From NCBI GenBank assembly GCA_022424905.1, contig JAKMGP010000185.1, positions 1 to 56,771 of the forward strand: 56,771 bases of DNA, given 5' to 3'. The position numbers and the translations under genes are program-made. Below the pieces are notes generated by a model, which worked only from the letters and a program-made list of their open reading frames with translations, did no database searches and was not told the DNA's origin. Below are positions 56,164 to 56,771 of this stretch, piece by piece (position 1 is the stretch's first letter; each line of letters opens with the position of its first letter). The stretch comes from Akkermansiaceae bacterium. GTDB lineage: Bacteria; Verrucomicrobiota; Verrucomicrobiia; Verrucomicrobiales; Akkermansiaceae.

Positions 56164-56771
56164 TTATGCATCTAGCCCAAAAGCGGTGTGGACAACTTTT
56201 GCGGCTTTCTCAATCTGATCTTCTTCAACGGTGACCGAGATCTTGATTTCTGATGTCGAAATCATTCCAATGTTGACTCCAGCTTTACCTAACGCATCAA
56301 ACATCTGAGCAGCGACTCCGGAATGGCTACGCATCCCGATACCTACACATGAAAGTTTGGCGATACCGGCTTCGGTTTGGATAGCGGCCTCTCCAGAAAG
56401 CTCGGCAAGGACTGGCTTGAGAGCACTCTGGGCCCGACCTAGATCGTTTGTGTGCATAGTGAAGGAGTGCCGTGCCAACTTATCGCTAGCAATGTTTGAG
56501 ACGATCATATCGATATTCACCTCAGCTTCAGCAAGTGCGCCAAGAATGCGACCGGACATTCCTGGTGTATCGGGAATATCGGTAATGGTAACTCTGGCTT
56601 GGGAGCGCTCGATTGAGACTCCGCGAATGACAACTGATTCCATGGCTTCGTGTTCTTCGGTGACAATGGTCCCCGGGTTATTATTGAGTGATGATTTAAC
56701 TTCAAATTTCACACCATATTTTTTGGCGAATTCGACCGAACGAGATTGCATAACCTTAGTTCCAACAGAGG
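56164..56771 (-). CDS. lysC: Aspartate kinase, C-terminal part (gene runs off the window)
   Basis: The frame is open to the right edge: the codons before the internal ATG at 56751 read SVGTKV, continuing the conserved GTKVMQSRSVEFAKKYGVKFEVKSS of aspartokinase, so the 5' part is missing. What remains is the end of the kinase domain and two ACT regulatory domains: VTITDIPDTPGMSGRILGALAEAEVNIDMIVSN and LSCVGIGMRSHSGVAAQMFDALGKAGVNIGMISTSEIKISVTV. The second is the site where lysine or threonine usually inhibits the enzyme. The enzyme phosphorylates aspartate at the start of lysine, threonine, methionine and diaminopimelate synthesis. An internal start making a separate beta subunit, as in Bacillus, cannot be excluded. 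Confidence 0.95.
   Translation of the reverse strand, partial: SVGTKVMQSRSVEFAKKYGVKFEVKSSLNNNPGTIVTEEHEAMESVVIRGVSIERSQARVTITDIPDTPGMSGRILGALAEAEVNIDMIVSNIASDKLARHSFTMHTNDLGRAQSALKPVLAELSGEAAIQTEAGIAKLSCVGIGMRSHSGVAAQMFDALGKAGVNIGMISTSEIKISVTVEEDQIEKAAKVVHTAFGLDA

Noticed and set aside
1..56771. Insertion sequences, prophage genes, CRISPR arrays, rRNA or tRNA
   Set aside because: No transposase, integrase, phage structural gene, spaced repeat array or cloverleaf-like sequence was recognised in any gap.

Overview
The window looks like chromosomal DNA of a Verrucomicrobiota bacterium, probably marine or otherwise living on complex polysaccharides. This rests on several family combinations: a Tat-exported DUF1501 protein beside a very large DUF1800 protein with thrombospondin type 3 (TSP3) repeats, a giant CotH/lamin-tail protein, multidomain sulfatases, a DUF1080 domain, a GldA/GldF/GldG-like transporter with a DUF4340 protein, and a type 3 prolyl-tRNA synthetase. 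Most genes lack a clear Shine-Dalgarno sequence, which is common in this group. The assignment is inference; there is no rRNA in the window. I saw no tRNA, CRISPR, transposase or phage gene. No gene-free stretch exceeds about 300 bases; the longest is about 280 bases, at 52842-53121.

Region 1 (1-12422) is a carbohydrate locus. A truncated sodium:solute symporter converges on six minus-strand genes. In transcription order these are a Tat-bearing small subunit, an FAD (GMC) sugar dehydrogenase with a probable 3Fe-4S cluster, a sulfatase-DUF1080 fusion, an alpha/beta hydrolase with an FnIII tail, a sugar porter and a sulfatase-GH43-jelly-roll fusion. Together they suggest export of enzymes that desulfate, oxidise and cleave sulfated glycans, with uptake of the sugars. 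The pairing of a sugar dehydrogenase (glucoside 3-dehydrogenase type) with a 3-keto-disaccharide hydrolase domain is the most interesting inference here.

Region 2 (12626-25128) is mostly housekeeping: proS, an argA-like N-acetylglutamate synthase with a shortened kinase domain, a four-gene Gld-like ABC transporter operon, and sucA-sucB of the 2-oxoglutarate dehydrogenase complex. The SucB has two lipoyl domains but no visible E1/E3-binding domain.

Region 3 (25181-32138) is a surface-protein operon: the DUF1800/TSP3 giant, the DUF1501 protein and a pseudopilin-like protein. Region 4 (32205-43098) holds uvrB with an unusual insertion, a HAD phosphatase plus mpl, a PQQ-type beta-propeller, a NUDIX hydrolase, a two-gene remnant or minimal form of the ebo cluster (eboD-eboF), and prfC.

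Region 5 (43344-56771) holds the CotH giant with a good terminator, a Tat-exported TIM-barrel protein paired with a C39-like peptidase, typA, a GYF-domain membrane protein, an M42 aminopeptidase, a putative HrgA/COG2958-like DNA-binding protein, a LolA-like exported protein, and the 3' part of an aspartate kinase gene cut by the window edge.
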